A program made the position numbers and the translations under genes. Shown piece after piece: positions 45,653 through 55,185 of a DNA stretch of 64,000 nucleotides (positions are counted from its first letter, which is position 1; each line of letters starts with the position of its first letter). The notes below the pieces were generated by a model that ran no database searches, had not been told where the DNA came from, and was given only the letters and a program-made list of their open reading frames with translations. The stretch comes from Microvirga lotononidis (lineage in GTDB: Bacteria > Pseudomonadota > Alphaproteobacteria > Rhizobiales > Beijerinckiaceae), in NCBI RefSeq assembly GCF_034627025.1, contig NZ_CP141048.1, forward strand, positions 3,732,001 through 3,796,000, written 5' to 3'.

Positions 45653-47125
45653 CTATCCGTGCGCGATGACGAGCGTCTTGGTCGTCGTGAACTCGACCAG
45701 ACCCTCGAAGCCTTTCTCGCGGCCGTGGCCCGAGCGGCCGAAGCCGCCGAAGGGCAGCTCGATTCCGCCGCCGGCGCCGTAACAGTTCACGAAAACCTGT
45801 CCCGCCCGGATGGAGCGGGCAACGCGGGTCGAACGCATGGCGTCGCGGGTCCACACGCCTGCGGCAAGGCCGTAGGGCGTGCCATTGGCGAGCCGGGTAG
45901 CTTCGGCCTCGTCGTCGAAGGGCGTTGCCACCAGAACCGGGCCGAAGACCTCTTCCTGGGACAGGATGCTCTCGTGCGGCACAGGAGCCAGGAAGGCAGG
46001 AGCCACGTAGTAGCCGCCGGCCGGCGCATCGAGCGCCACCACGCCTTCCCCGACGACGTTGAGGCCTTCGTTGCGGCCCCGCTCCAGGTAGCCGAGGACG
46101 CGGCGCTGCTGGGCCTGGTTGATCATCGGTCCCAGATCGGGCTCGTGCTCGGGATGCCCGGCCCGGAGCGTCCGGAAACGCTCGGCGACCGCATCGACCA
46201 CGTCCTGGAAGATGCCTCGCTGGATCAGCAGACGGCTGCCGGCCGAGCAGGTCTGGCCGCCGTTTTGAATGATGGCGTTGACGAGGGTCGGCAGCGCGCG
46301 CTCGAGGTCCGCATCGTCGAAGACGACCTGGGCCGACTTGCCGCCGAGTTCAAGGGTGACGCCCACATGGTTCCGGGCTGCCGCGGTCTGGACGGCCGTG
46401 CCGGTCTCGGGGCTGCCGGTGAAGGACAGGAAGTCGATGCCGGAATGGGCGGCGAGCGCCGCGCCGGCCGTACGGCCGAGGCCCGTCACCACGTTGAGTG
46501 CGCCGTCCGGGAAGCCGACTTCGCGGGCGAGAGCCGAGACGCGCAGGATCGTCAGCGAGGCGTCTTCCGCCGGCTTCACGACGGTCGCGTTGCCGGCTGC
46601 TAGCGCCGCGCCGACCGAGCGGCCGAAGATCTGCATCGGGTAGTTCCACGGCACGATATGGCCGGTGACCCCGTGCGGCACCCGCTCGACGCCGATGAAA
46701 TGGGTGTTGAGGTAAGGGATGACGTCCCCATGCAGCTTGTCGGCGGCGCTGCCGTAGAACTCGAAGTAGCGGGCGAGGGCAATGGCGTCGGCCCGCGACT
46801 GGCGCAGGGGCTTGCCGTTGTCGCGGCTCTCCAGGATGGCGAGTTCGTCCGCACGGGCCTCGACGGCGGTCGCGAGCTTCATGAGCAGGCGTCCGCGCTC
46901 CGTTGCCGTCAGCTCGCCCCAGGCGCCCTCGAAGGCCGCGCGGGCGGCCTTCACGGCCTCGTCGATGTCCTGGGTCGTTCCGGCCGCGATTCGGGCGAGG
47001 AGCGAACCGTCGACCGGCGAGAGCACGTCGAGGGTCATGCCGTCCGATGCCGGACGCTCCTGGCCGCCGATGAGGTTCTGGAACACCATGTTGGGCGCGA
47101 GGGTCGCGCTGACCTGATCGTTCAC
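45653..47125 (-). CDS. NAD(P)-dependent aldehyde dehydrogenase
   Basis: This 490-residue enzyme has VPWNYPMQIFGRSVGAALAA, the general-base Glu in VTLELGGKSA and the catalytic Cys in NGGQTCSAGSR. The FGPVLVATPFDD segment and the C-terminal ELPFGGFGRSGHGREKG are also present. It resembles betaine/gamma-aminobutyraldehyde-type enzymes, with no clear pointer to one substrate. A GTG start at 47125 with GGGAGACG upstream is used. It is 13 bases downstream of the double-ATPase gene, so transport and oxidation are co-transcribed. Confidence 0.94.
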   Translation of the reverse strand: MNDQVSATLAPNMVFQNLIGGQERPASDGMTLDVLSPVDGSLLARIAAGTTQDIDEAVKAARAAFEGAWGELTATERGRLLMKLATAVEARADELAILESRDNGKPLRQSRADAIALARYFEFYGSAADKLHGDVIPYLNTHFIGVERVPHGVTGHIVPWNYPMQIFGRSVGAALAAGNATVVKPAEDASLTILRVSALAREVGFPDGALNVVTGLGRTAGAALAAHSGIDFLSFTGSPETGTAVQTAAARNHVGVTLELGGKSAQVVFDDADLERALPTLVNAIIQNGGQTCSAGSRLLIQRGIFQDVVDAVAERFRTLRAGHPEHEPDLGPMINQAQQRRVLGYLERGRNEGLNVVGEGVVALDAPAGGYYVAPAFLAPVPHESILSQEEVFGPVLVATPFDDEAEATRLANGTPYGLAAGVWTRDAMRSTRVARSIRAGQVFVNCYGAGGGIELPFGGFGRSGHGREKGFEGLVEFTTTKTLVIAHG

Positions 47126-47138
47126 GGATATCGTCTCC

Positions 47139-48752
47139 CTAAATCATCTTGTTCATGCCCGGCACGGCGGCCAGGAGCTGGCGCGTATACGCGGCCCGCG
47201 GATGCGCGAAGAGTTGCGCGGTTTCGGCCATTTCCACAATCCGGCCTTTTTGCATAACTGCCACGCGGTCGCAGATCTGTGCGGCGACCCGCAGATCGTG
47301 GGTGATGAAGAGAATGGCAAGGCCGAGTTCGTCCTGAAGGCCCCGGATCAGCTTGAGAATCTCCGCCTGAACGGACACGTCGAGGGCCGAGACGGCCTCG
47401 TCGGCCACCAGCACGTTGGGCTTCATGGCGAGCGCCCGGGCGATGCCGATGCGCTGGCGCTGGCCGCCGGAGAACTCATGCGGATAGCGCTCGACAGCCT
47501 TGGCGGGTAGGCCGACCTTCTCCAGGAGAATGCGCGCCTCCTCCAGGGCCTTGGCCGGGTTTTCTCCTTGCGTGACCGGGCCCTCGGCGATGATGCGTCC
47601 GACCGTGCGTCGTGGGTTGAGGGACGCAAAGGGGTCCTGGAACACCATCTGAATTCGGCGCCTATATGGGCGCAGTTCACGCTGGGACAGACCGCTAAAG
47701 TCCAGATCCCCGATCTCGATCGCGCCGCCGTCGGGCTCGATCAGGCGCAGCACGCAGCGCCCCACGGTCGACTTGCCCGAGCCGGATTCGCCCACGAGCC
47801 CCAGGGTTTCGCCGCGCCGGATGTCGAAGCTCACCGCGTCGGCGGCCTGGACTTCGCGGCTTTTGCGGAAGAAGCCGCGTCCTCCGTAAGTCTTCGTCAG
47901 CCCGTCGACCTTCAGGGTGACGGGCTGTCCGGCGAGCTGCTTCGGCACGGGCGGCGTCAGCGAGGGCACGGCCGCTAGGAGACGTTTCGTATAAGGGTGC
48001 TGAGGGCGGGTCAGGACCTCCTCGGCGGGGCCTTGCTCGACGAGTTCACCCTGCTGGAGTACGGCAACCCGGTCGGCGATCTCTGCCACGACACCGAAAT
48101 CGTGGGTGATGAAGAGCACCGCCGTGCCCTTCTTGCGGCGCAGGTTGTCGATGAGCTTCAGGACCTGCGCCTGGGTCGTGACGTCGAGAGCCGTCGTCGG
48201 CTCGTCGGCGATCAGGAGCTTCGGCTCGAGCGCAAGCGCCATGGCGATCATTACCCGCTGCCGCTGGCCGCCCGAAAGTTCGTGCGGATAGGCCTTCGCG
48301 ATCAGTTCGGGGTTCGGCAGATTGACCTCGGCGAGGAGGTCGAGCACACGCCGGTCACGCTCCGCGGGGCTGAGAAGGCCATGAGCCCGGAACGCTTCCG
48401 CGATCTGGTCCGCTACTCGCATCACCGGGTTGAGGGACGTCATCGGCTCCTGGAACACGGTGCCGACCTCCCGGCCGCGCACGTCGCACCAGCCATCCTC
48501 GTCGAGGGTCAGGAGTTCGCGCCCACCCAGGGTGATCGAACCGGACAGCACCGCGACGCCTGGGGGCAGGAGGCCGATGGTCGCCATGGCGGTCATGGAC
48601 TTGCCGGACCCGGATTCGCCCACCACGCACAGGGTCTCGCCGGGGTTGATGGAGAGCGACAGGTCCTTGATCGCGTGCTGCCGGTCGGCGAGGGCGGGAA
48701 GTCCGATGGACAGGTTCTGGATCGACAGCACGGGGGAGGGAGGGCTCAACAT
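47139..48752 (-). CDS. Fused double ATP-binding protein of a peptide-type ABC transporter (DppD-DppF fusion)
   Basis: This 537-residue protein has two complete ATPase domains. Domain 1 has Walker A GESGSGKSM, signature LSGGQRQR and LLIADEPTTALDVTTQ. Domain 2 has GESGSGKSTVG, FSGGQRQR and VLVADEAVSALDVSVQ, with a Glu-Ala instead of Glu-Pro in its Walker B. Each is followed by an oligopeptide-type C-terminal motif (HPYTKRLLAAVPSLTPP; PRAAYTRQLLAAVPGMN). Start near 48752 is uncertain: AGGAG is only four bases away, and an ATG directly before it is possible. It is the likely engine for the permeases at 40615-42401. No other ATPase gene accompanies them. Confidence 0.92.
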   Translation of the reverse strand: MLSPPSPVLSIQNLSIGLPALADRQHAIKDLSLSINPGETLCVVGESGSGKSMTAMATIGLLPPGVAVLSGSITLGGRELLTLDEDGWCDVRGREVGTVFQEPMTSLNPVMRVADQIAEAFRAHGLLSPAERDRRVLDLLAEVNLPNPELIAKAYPHELSGGQRQRVMIAMALALEPKLLIADEPTTALDVTTQAQVLKLIDNLRRKKGTAVLFITHDFGVVAEIADRVAVLQQGELVEQGPAEEVLTRPQHPYTKRLLAAVPSLTPPVPKQLAGQPVTLKVDGLTKTYGGRGFFRKSREVQAADAVSFDIRRGETLGLVGESGSGKSTVGRCVLRLIEPDGGAIEIGDLDFSGLSQRELRPYRRRIQMVFQDPFASLNPRRTVGRIIAEGPVTQGENPAKALEEARILLEKVGLPAKAVERYPHEFSGGQRQRIGIARALAMKPNVLVADEAVSALDVSVQAEILKLIRGLQDELGLAILFITHDLRVAAQICDRVAVMQKGRIVEMAETAQLFAHPRAAYTRQLLAAVPGMNKMI

Positions 48753-48886
48753 CATGCTCCTGCGGGAACGCCTGGGGCTCATCCTTGCGATCTATGACGC
48801 TTCGTCAATCCGTCGTGTCGGACATCATGTTGAGAATGGTGCCGGCTCCGCCATATCATCACACTCATCAGGAGAGACCCGGCCAC

Positions 48887-50314
48887 GTGCATGAAGTCGT
48901 TCCGAACCCAGTGAAGGACTGGTTGCAGGCCAGCCTCGACGCGCAGCGCTTCGCCCTGGCCGAGCACGGCCCCGTCACGCCCGAGCGGCGGGCCGAGGGT
49001 CTCGATGAACTCGCGAACGCCGTCCTGCGGCACGCCGATGACTTTGCCAGTGCCATCGCGGCCGATTTCGGCCATCGCTCCATCCATGAGACGAAACTTG
49101 CCGACATTTACCCGGTGATAGCCGCCTTGCGTCATGCGCGGAAACATTTCCGCGCTTGGATGAAGCCGCGGCGTCGGCCAATCGCGCTCATGTTCCAGCC
49201 GGGCCAAGGCCGAGTGCATTATCAGCCTCTCGGCGTCGTCGGCATCGTCAGCCCTTGGAACTACCCGGTTCAACTCACGCTTTCCCCGCTCGCGGGGGCA
49301 CTGGCGGCGGGCAACCGTGTCATGATCAAGCCGTCCGAGATCACGTCGCGCACCTCCGCCCTGCTGGAACAGGTCATCGGCGAGGTATTCGACCCTGCGG
49401 AGGTGGCCGTGGTGCAGGGCGGGCCGGATGTAGCGAGGGCTTTCGCGCGCCTGAAGCTCGACCATCTGTTCTTTACCGGCTCCACCGCAGTCGGGCGCCA
49501 GGTCATGCAGGCGGCTGCCGACAATCTCGTGCCGGTGACGCTGGAGCTGGGAGGCAAGTCTCCCGCTCTGGTGACGGCGGGTTATCCCGTCGACAAAGCG
49601 GCCGAGCGGATCGCCGTGGGTAAGCTGTTCAACGCGGGGCAGACCTGTATCGCGCCCGACTACGTGCTCGTGCCGCGTGGTATGAAGGATGCATTCGTGG
49701 CGTCCTTCCGCGATGCGGTGGCTCGGCTCTATCCGACGCTTGCGGACAATCCAGATTACACGTCGATCATCAACGAGCAGCATTACAAGCGCCTTCGGAA
49801 TCTGGTCGCGGATGCCCGATCCTGCGGTGCCCGTGTGCACGAGATCAATCCGGTCGGAGAGACGTTCGACCGATCACGGCGCAGGATGTCGCCCGTGGTC
49901 TTGACGGACGTTCCGGACCACGCCCTCGTCATGAGCGAGGAGATCTTCGGCCCCGTGCTGCCGGTGGTGACCTATGACGACCTCGACGAGGCCTGCCGCT
50001 TCGTCACAGAGCAGCCGCATCCATTGGCGCTCTATCCATTCAGCCACGACAGCAGGACGATCGACCGCATCCTGGAGCGGACCATCTCCGGCGGCGTGAC
50101 CGTTAACGATACGCTCCTCCATTGCGTGCAGGAGGAACTGCCCTTCGGCGGCGTGGGTTCGAGCGGCATGGGCGCCTATCACGGCGAGGCGGGGTTCCGG
50201 ACCTTCAGTCATGCGAGGTCCGTATTCCGTCAATCCCGCCTCAACGGGGCCGGCATGACGAAACCGCCCTATGGCGGCCGCATGAACCGCCTCCTGTCTA
50301 TGCTGCTGCGCTAG
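48887..50314 (+). CDS. Coniferyl-aldehyde-type dehydrogenase
   Basis: This ALDH-superfamily enzyme of about 475 residues has the short N-terminus of the CalB/coniferyl branch, with LADIYPVIAALRHARKHFRA and KPRRRPIALMFQPGQG. Catalytic Glu is in VTLELGGKSPAL and Cys in NAGQTCIAPDYVLVPRG. The C-terminus LPFGGVGSSGMGAYHGEAGF is typical of the fatty/aromatic aldehyde group that lacks the usual oligomerisation tail. I take a GTG at 48887 with AGGAGAG 11 bases upstream; an ATG at 48836 is possible. It is divergent from the ABC ATPase gene. Confidence 0.9.
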   Translation: MHEVVPNPVKDWLQASLDAQRFALAEHGPVTPERRAEGLDELANAVLRHADDFASAIAADFGHRSIHETKLADIYPVIAALRHARKHFRAWMKPRRRPIALMFQPGQGRVHYQPLGVVGIVSPWNYPVQLTLSPLAGALAAGNRVMIKPSEITSRTSALLEQVIGEVFDPAEVAVVQGGPDVARAFARLKLDHLFFTGSTAVGRQVMQAAADNLVPVTLELGGKSPALVTAGYPVDKAAERIAVGKLFNAGQTCIAPDYVLVPRGMKDAFVASFRDAVARLYPTLADNPDYTSIINEQHYKRLRNLVADARSCGARVHEINPVGETFDRSRRRMSPVVLTDVPDHALVMSEEIFGPVLPVVTYDDLDEACRFVTEQPHPLALYPFSHDSRTIDRILERTISGGVTVNDTLLHCVQEELPFGGVGSSGMGAYHGEAGFRTFSHARSVFRQSRLNGAGMTKPPYGGRMNRLLSMLLR

Positions 50315-52361
50315 AGGTATGCGCCAGCGGCACGGTGATGTCGTACGAGACGCCGCCCTCCGCGAAATTGAGCACCATGAAACCGCCGAGCTCGCCCTCG
50401 ATGCTGCGGCGGATCAGGCGCGAGCCGAAGCCCTGACGTTTCGGCGCCTCGACGGGAGGGCCGCCGCTTTCGGACCAGCAGATGTGCAATTGATCCGGGC
50501 GGTCGTCGTTCTCGGCGATCGACCAGGTCACGTCGAGAAGTCCCGTATTGGTCGAGAGCGCCCCGTATTTGGCCGCGTTGGTCACCAGCTCGTGCAGGAC
50601 CAAACCCAGGTTGATGGCATAGCGCGCCGGGAGCCTCACATCGGGACCTGTCAGCGTGACCCGCTCGTCACCCGGCTTGCGATAGGGAGCCAGCTCCTGC
50701 TCCGCCACGTCCCGCAACTCCGCCTCGCGCCATGATTTGCGGGTCAGCAGGTTGTGCGTCTTCGACAACGCGAGCAGTCGGCCCTCGAAGGCGTCCTTGA
50801 ACTGGGAGGGAGACTCCGTCGTGCGCAGGGTCTGGGACGCGATGGACTGCACGGTGGTCAGGGTGTTCTTCACCCGGTGATTCAGCTCGTCGAGGAAGAA
50901 GCGCTGCTGCTCCTCGGCGTGTTTCTGTTCCGTGATGTCCTGGAAGATGCCGATGAAATAGGCAGGTCTTTTCTGAATGTCGTAGAAAACCCGGCCCTTC
51001 GAATTGATCCAGCGCAGGCTGCCGTTGGGGAGTCGGATCCGATATTCGTCCTGGTAATCTCCATGGTTCCTGACGCTGTCCTGCCATTTCTGGAGGACCC
51101 GATCCAGGTCCTCGGGATGGATGATCTCCAGCCAGTATCGGCTGTCCATCACCTCGGACGTGTGAGACAGCCCAAGCATCGTCGAAGCCTGCGTGGACCA
51201 GCCGCCGACATTCTTGTTGGGGTCGAACCACCAGGTTCCCATATGCCCCGCTTCCAGAGCGAGGCGCGCGCGCTCCTCGCTGGCCTGAAGGGCTTTCTGC
51301 CGTTCGGCCACATCGTCCATCAGGTCGTTGAAGGCCCGCGCCAGAATGCCGAACTCCCCGGATTTGCCCGGCAAGTCGATGCGCGCCCGATAGTCGCCCT
51401 GCCGCCATGCGCGGATGCCGTCCGTCACGAGCTCGAAAGGCTTGGTGATGAAGGCGCGGCTGAGGAGAGCCGACAGAGAGAGGGCCAGCACGAGCGCGGC
51501 CCCGATCAGCATGAAGCCGCGCCTTGCCGCCTGGTTGATGGATGCGAAAGCGGTTTTCGTCGACAGACCCACATTGATATAGATGTCGTGGGGCGGCGTT
51601 GCGATCGGGATGTAGCCGATGATGCGATGGGCGCCGTCGAGGCTGGTGGTCTCCGCGGTTCCCGGATCCCTGGCCTTGGCCTGACGCAGGTATTCCGGAG
51701 GCAGGAGCTTTCCGACCAAGCGCTCCGGGTTCGGATTCTGCACAAGGACGATACCTCTCCGGTCGGCGACCGTCAGGGAGCCGTCACCCGGGACTGTGCG
51801 CTCCTTCAGCTTCTGGCCAAGCCAGGTGAGATCGAGCGCCGCCGCCAGGACGCCGACCACGTCGCCCCGGTCGTTCCAGATCGGCAGGGCGAGGGGCAGG
51901 ACAGGGTGGGGAGTGAGGTCGCCTTCCTCGAAGACAGGAGTATAGTCGCCGACGACCAGACCCTTGTCTCCCAAGGCGCGATGGAAGTAGGACCGGTCGG
52001 AAAAATAATGCCGCGTGTCGATCGTCCCGGTCGGGCGGCAGCGAATGTGCCCACTGATGTCCATGGCCACGAAGGACAGCACGTAGGGCACTTTTCCTTG
52101 AATGGCCTTCATGTAGGAGCTGCACGCTGCCGTATCGAAGGAGCGGATGGACGGGGACTCGTCCACGGCGAGCAGCAGGCTGTGGATGCCGTCGAAGATC
52201 CGCTCGATTTCTGCGTCCACCAGTTGTGCCTGCCTGATGGCGAGGTCGTTCACCTCGGCTTCCCGCGCGCGGCGCAGCGAGACTTCCGTGTAAGTCCAGA
52301 TGACGATCGCCGGAAGAACCGAGATCACAGCAAGAAGTAGCAGACGCTTCGTCAGTGTCAT
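50298..52361 (-). CDS. HWE-family sensor histidine kinase with periplasmic dCache domain
   Basis: This 687-residue inner-membrane kinase starts with a membrane helix (LLLLAVISVLPAIVIWTYTE). A periplasmic double-Cache sensor region follows to about residue 280, then a second helix (GFMLIGAALVLALSLSALLS) and a HAMP linker. A PAS domain with PAC (IHPEDLDRVLQKWQDSV, then YFIGIFQDITEQKHAEE) comes next. The HWE kinase core has ELNHRVKNTLTTVQSIASQT, with the phospho-His at about residue 480, and LVLHELVTNAAKYG. The response regulator is not adjacent. The gene's last 17 bases overlap the convergent aldehyde dehydrogenase gene. Confidence 0.93.
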   Translation of the reverse strand: MTLTKRLLLLAVISVLPAIVIWTYTEVSLRRAREAEVNDLAIRQAQLVDAEIERIFDGIHSLLLAVDESPSIRSFDTAACSSYMKAIQGKVPYVLSFVAMDISGHIRCRPTGTIDTRHYFSDRSYFHRALGDKGLVVGDYTPVFEEGDLTPHPVLPLALPIWNDRGDVVGVLAAALDLTWLGQKLKERTVPGDGSLTVADRRGIVLVQNPNPERLVGKLLPPEYLRQAKARDPGTAETTSLDGAHRIIGYIPIATPPHDIYINVGLSTKTAFASINQAARRGFMLIGAALVLALSLSALLSRAFITKPFELVTDGIRAWRQGDYRARIDLPGKSGEFGILARAFNDLMDDVAERQKALQASEERARLALEAGHMGTWWFDPNKNVGGWSTQASTMLGLSHTSEVMDSRYWLEIIHPEDLDRVLQKWQDSVRNHGDYQDEYRIRLPNGSLRWINSKGRVFYDIQKRPAYFIGIFQDITEQKHAEEQQRFFLDELNHRVKNTLTTVQSIASQTLRTTESPSQFKDAFEGRLLALSKTHNLLTRKSWREAELRDVAEQELAPYRKPGDERVTLTGPDVRLPARYAINLGLVLHELVTNAAKYGALSTNTGLLDVTWSIAENDDRPDQLHICWSESGGPPVEAPKRQGFGSRLIRRSIEGELGGFMVLNFAEGGVSYDITVPLAHTSSAAA

Positions 52362-52483
52362 GCAAACGCTCAGCTTAACATGCGAAGGGGACCATAAACT
52401 GCACCGACCGTCCACCCTTCTAGCGCATCGAGCGGGAAAGTGGCCCCGGTTTTGCGCGCGAATGATGTGTGTGCCCTAAGGTA

Positions 52484-52531
52484 AGCATCGGATCGATCTC
52501 AAAAGCGCCCCCCGCTCTCGGGGCCGATGCT
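52484..52531. repeat. AGCATCGG-type palindromic repeat
   Basis: AGCATCGG at the left and CCGATGCT at the right enclose about 32 bases, including a GCGCCCCCCGC...GGGGC region. It shares its ends with the longer copy at 56335. It lies upstream of the ABC-F gene. Confidence 0.65.
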
Positions 52532-52586
52532 GTATAGGACGGAGCCGCTCTTGCATCTGCGACGAAGAGGTGTCAGGTGAGCGGGA

Positions 52587-54398
52587 ATGGCGCTTCCTCC
52601 TCTTCTTCTCCTTCAGGATATTGCTCTCACCTTCGGCGGCACGCCGCTGATCGAGAGCGCCGAGCTGTCCGTCTCCCCGGGCGAGCGGGCCTGCCTCGTG
52701 GGCCGCAACGGCTCGGGCAAGTCGACCCTGCTCAAAATCGCCGCAGGTCTCATCGAGGCGGACCGCGGCAAGCGCTTCGTCCAGCCGGGGGCGACCGTGC
52801 GCTACCTGGCCCAGGAGCCCGATCTCTCGGCCTATCCCACGACGCTCGCCTATGTGGAGGCAGGCCTCGGGCCGGGCGACGACCTCTACCGTGCGCGCTA
52901 TCTGGTGGAACAGCTGGGGTTGACCGGGGAGGAGAAGCCCGCCGATCTCTCCGGCGGTGAGGCGCGCCGCGCGGCTCTGGCCCATGTGCTGGCCCCCCAG
53001 CCCGACATCCTCCTCCTGGACGAGCCGACGAACCATCTCGACCTGCCGGTGATCGAGTGGCTGGAAGGCGAGCTGAAGAGCCTCCGGTCCGCCCTCGTGC
53101 TGATCAGCCACGACCGGCGCTTCCTGGAGAGCCTGTCCCAGGCCACTGTCTGGCTCGACCGGGGCAGGACCCGTCGCATGGATCGTGGCTTTGCGCATTT
53201 CGAGGAATGGCGGGATCAGGTCCTGGAGCAGGAAGAAGCCGAGCACCACAAGCTGGGCCGCAAGCTCGTAGCCGAGGCAGACTGGCTGCGCTACGGAGTC
53301 ACTGCTCGGCGCAAGCGCAACGTGCGCCGGCTCGGCAACCTCCACACCATGCGCCAGCAATACAGGGACCGCCAGCGCGCCGTCGGGACGGTCAATATGA
53401 GTCTCGCCGAGGCCGAGCAGTCCGGCACCCTCGTGGTCGAGGCGGAGGGCATCTCGAAGGCGTATGGTGACCGTCCCATCGTGTCGAACCTGTCCTTGCG
53501 CGTCCTGCGGGGCGACCGCCTCGGTATCATCGGGCCGAACGGCGCGGGTAAGACGACCCTTATCAACCTGCTCACCGGTACCCTGGAGCCGGACGAGGGG
53601 CGGGTGCGGCTTGGCTCCAACCTCCAGATGGTCACCCTCGACCAACGCCGCGCGAGCCTCGACCCCGACGCCACTGTGGCGGAGACCTTGACCGGCGGGC
53701 GCGGGGAATCCGTCACCATCGGCGGCCAGACCAAGCATGTCATCGGCTACATGAAGGACTTCCTGTTCTCGCCGGAGCAGGCCCGCACTCCCGTCGGCGT
53801 GCTCTCGGGCGGCGAGCGCAACCGCCTCATGCTGGCCCGGGCCCTGGCCCAGCCCTCCAACCTGCTGGTGCTCGACGAGCCCACCAACGATCTCGATCTT
53901 GAAACCCTCGATCTCCTCGAAGAGATGATCCAGGATTATTCCGGCACCGTGATCCTCGTCAGCCACGACCGCGACTTCCTCGACCGGACTGTCAGTTCCG
54001 TCCTGGTCTCAGAGGGCGAGGGGCGCTGGATCGAGTATGCGGGCGGCTACACGGATATGGTGGCCCAGCGCGGCCGCGGCGTTCAGGCCCGCGTGGTCGA
54101 GAAGGAGGCAAAGCCCAGGATCGTAGAGAAGCCGGCATCCCAGCCCGCTCCCGCCTCGAAGCGCAAGCTCGGCTTCAACGAGCAGCACGACTTGAAGACC
54201 CTGCCGAAGCGCATGGAAGAGATGGAAGCCAAGATCGCCAAGGTGCAGGAGATCCTGGCCGATCCCGAACTCTATTCCCGAGATCCGGCCCGCTTCCAGA
54301 AGGCCATGGATGCGCTGACCCAGCTCCAGACGGAGTTGCATACGGCCGAGGAGCGCTGGCTGGAACTCGAGATGCTGCGGGAGGAATTGGAGGGGTAA
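52587..54398 (+). CDS. ABC-F family ATPase (Uup/EttA-like)
   Basis: This 603-residue soluble protein has two ATPase domains and no membrane part: Walker A GRNGSGKST and GPNGAGKTT, signatures LSGGEARR and LSGGERNR, and Walker B LLLDEPTNHLDL and LVLDEPTNDLDL. The linker between the domains is Arg-rich (TARRKRNVRRLGNLHTMRQQ). The last 80 residues form a coiled-coil C-terminal domain (MEEMEAKIAKVQEILADPEL). This fits the Uup branch, whose members act on ribosomes or DNA metabolism and not in transport. An AGGTGAG site precedes the ATG. Confidence 0.94.
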   Translation: MALPPLLLLQDIALTFGGTPLIESAELSVSPGERACLVGRNGSGKSTLLKIAAGLIEADRGKRFVQPGATVRYLAQEPDLSAYPTTLAYVEAGLGPGDDLYRARYLVEQLGLTGEEKPADLSGGEARRAALAHVLAPQPDILLLDEPTNHLDLPVIEWLEGELKSLRSALVLISHDRRFLESLSQATVWLDRGRTRRMDRGFAHFEEWRDQVLEQEEAEHHKLGRKLVAEADWLRYGVTARRKRNVRRLGNLHTMRQQYRDRQRAVGTVNMSLAEAEQSGTLVVEAEGISKAYGDRPIVSNLSLRVLRGDRLGIIGPNGAGKTTLINLLTGTLEPDEGRVRLGSNLQMVTLDQRRASLDPDATVAETLTGGRGESVTIGGQTKHVIGYMKDFLFSPEQARTPVGVLSGGERNRLMLARALAQPSNLLVLDEPTNDLDLETLDLLEEMIQDYSGTVILVSHDRDFLDRTVSSVLVSEGEGRWIEYAGGYTDMVAQRGRGVQARVVEKEAKPRIVEKPASQPAPASKRKLGFNEQHDLKTLPKRMEEMEAKIAKVQEILADPELYSRDPARFQKAMDALTQLQTELHTAEERWLELEMLREELEG

Positions 54399-54445
54399 GC
54401 GTCGGTTGTTGGGCTCTGCCCTTCGATTGGGTGAATCCGGATCCC

Positions 54446-54895
54446 TTAATTGAACTCCCAACCGTTTATGTTCACCTCCGTGACATCTTCGAGTCGAGAC
54501 GCGGTTACACCGACTTCGGCTCCGTCCCGTTCGCACGTCAATCCGAGTTTCTGCTGATTGGACGACTGTCGTTGAACGGCGAGCCCAATGGCCCGGCAGC
54601 GCGCTTCGTAGGTTGCGATAACGTCTTCCGGCCGGGCTTTGGTCGTGAACGTCACATAGGCATAGGCGGGAGCCGTGCCGTCTCGTCCTTCTCCCATATA
54701 GCCGAGGCTGCCGGCAATAGGGTCCACCAGTCCCAGATTCCCGACCGTGGTTCCGTGGATGAGGAAGAGGTACTTGGGATTCCAGGGACCGAATTCGTGC
54801 GAATCGATCGATAGCCACATCGCAACGAGAAGAAGTCCAAGGAAGCAAGCAGGCACTGCAAGAATATAGGCGAAGAAAATCAAGGCATTACGCAT
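54446..54895 (-). CDS. Hypothetical membrane-anchored protein
   Basis: This 149-residue protein has one N-terminal membrane helix (LIFFAYILAVPACFLGLLLV). A periplasmic domain follows with the segment AYVTFTTKARPEDVIATYEA and a strand-rich end CERDGAEVGVTASRLEDVTE. A pair of cysteines (in ARCRA and TCERD) could be joined outside the membrane. No named family is recognised. It is convergent with the ABC-F gene. Confidence 0.7.
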   Translation of the reverse strand: MRNALIFFAYILAVPACFLGLLLVAMWLSIDSHEFGPWNPKYLFLIHGTTVGNLGLVDPIAGSLGYMGEGRDGTAPAYAYVTFTTKARPEDVIATYEARCRAIGLAVQRQSSNQQKLGLTCERDGAEVGVTASRLEDVTEVNINGWEFN

Positions 54896-55095
54896 CAGTG
54901 CCGCTCCAATCCTGATGCGATATGTAACATCGTTAGTTTAATGTTTCATCACCTGCCGTCGGAGCGCTCACGTTTTGTCGGAGCCACATTCAGGATGCTG
55001 TCGTCAATGCAATAAGGACAAGCATGATGCGAGAGACGGGGCGGATTTGCGAAGACGCCACGCGCGACACTAAAGTGACATCACCCGCTCGCTAA

Positions 55096-55145
55096 GAGCA
55101 TCGGACCCGAACGGGAATTGACCCCGTGAGGATTTATCCGTGCTT
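55096..55145. repeat. AGCATCGGACC-type repeat, diverged copy
   Basis: GAGCATCGGACCCGAACGGG, then AATTGACCCCG and ATCCGTGCTT at the right end, follow the layout of the perfect copy at 56335 with several changes in the inner arms. It lies just upstream of the DUF6454 gene. Confidence 0.6.
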
Positions 55146-55185
55146 CATTGTTCAAGAAGCGGATCGACACTCGTGGAGGAACGCG

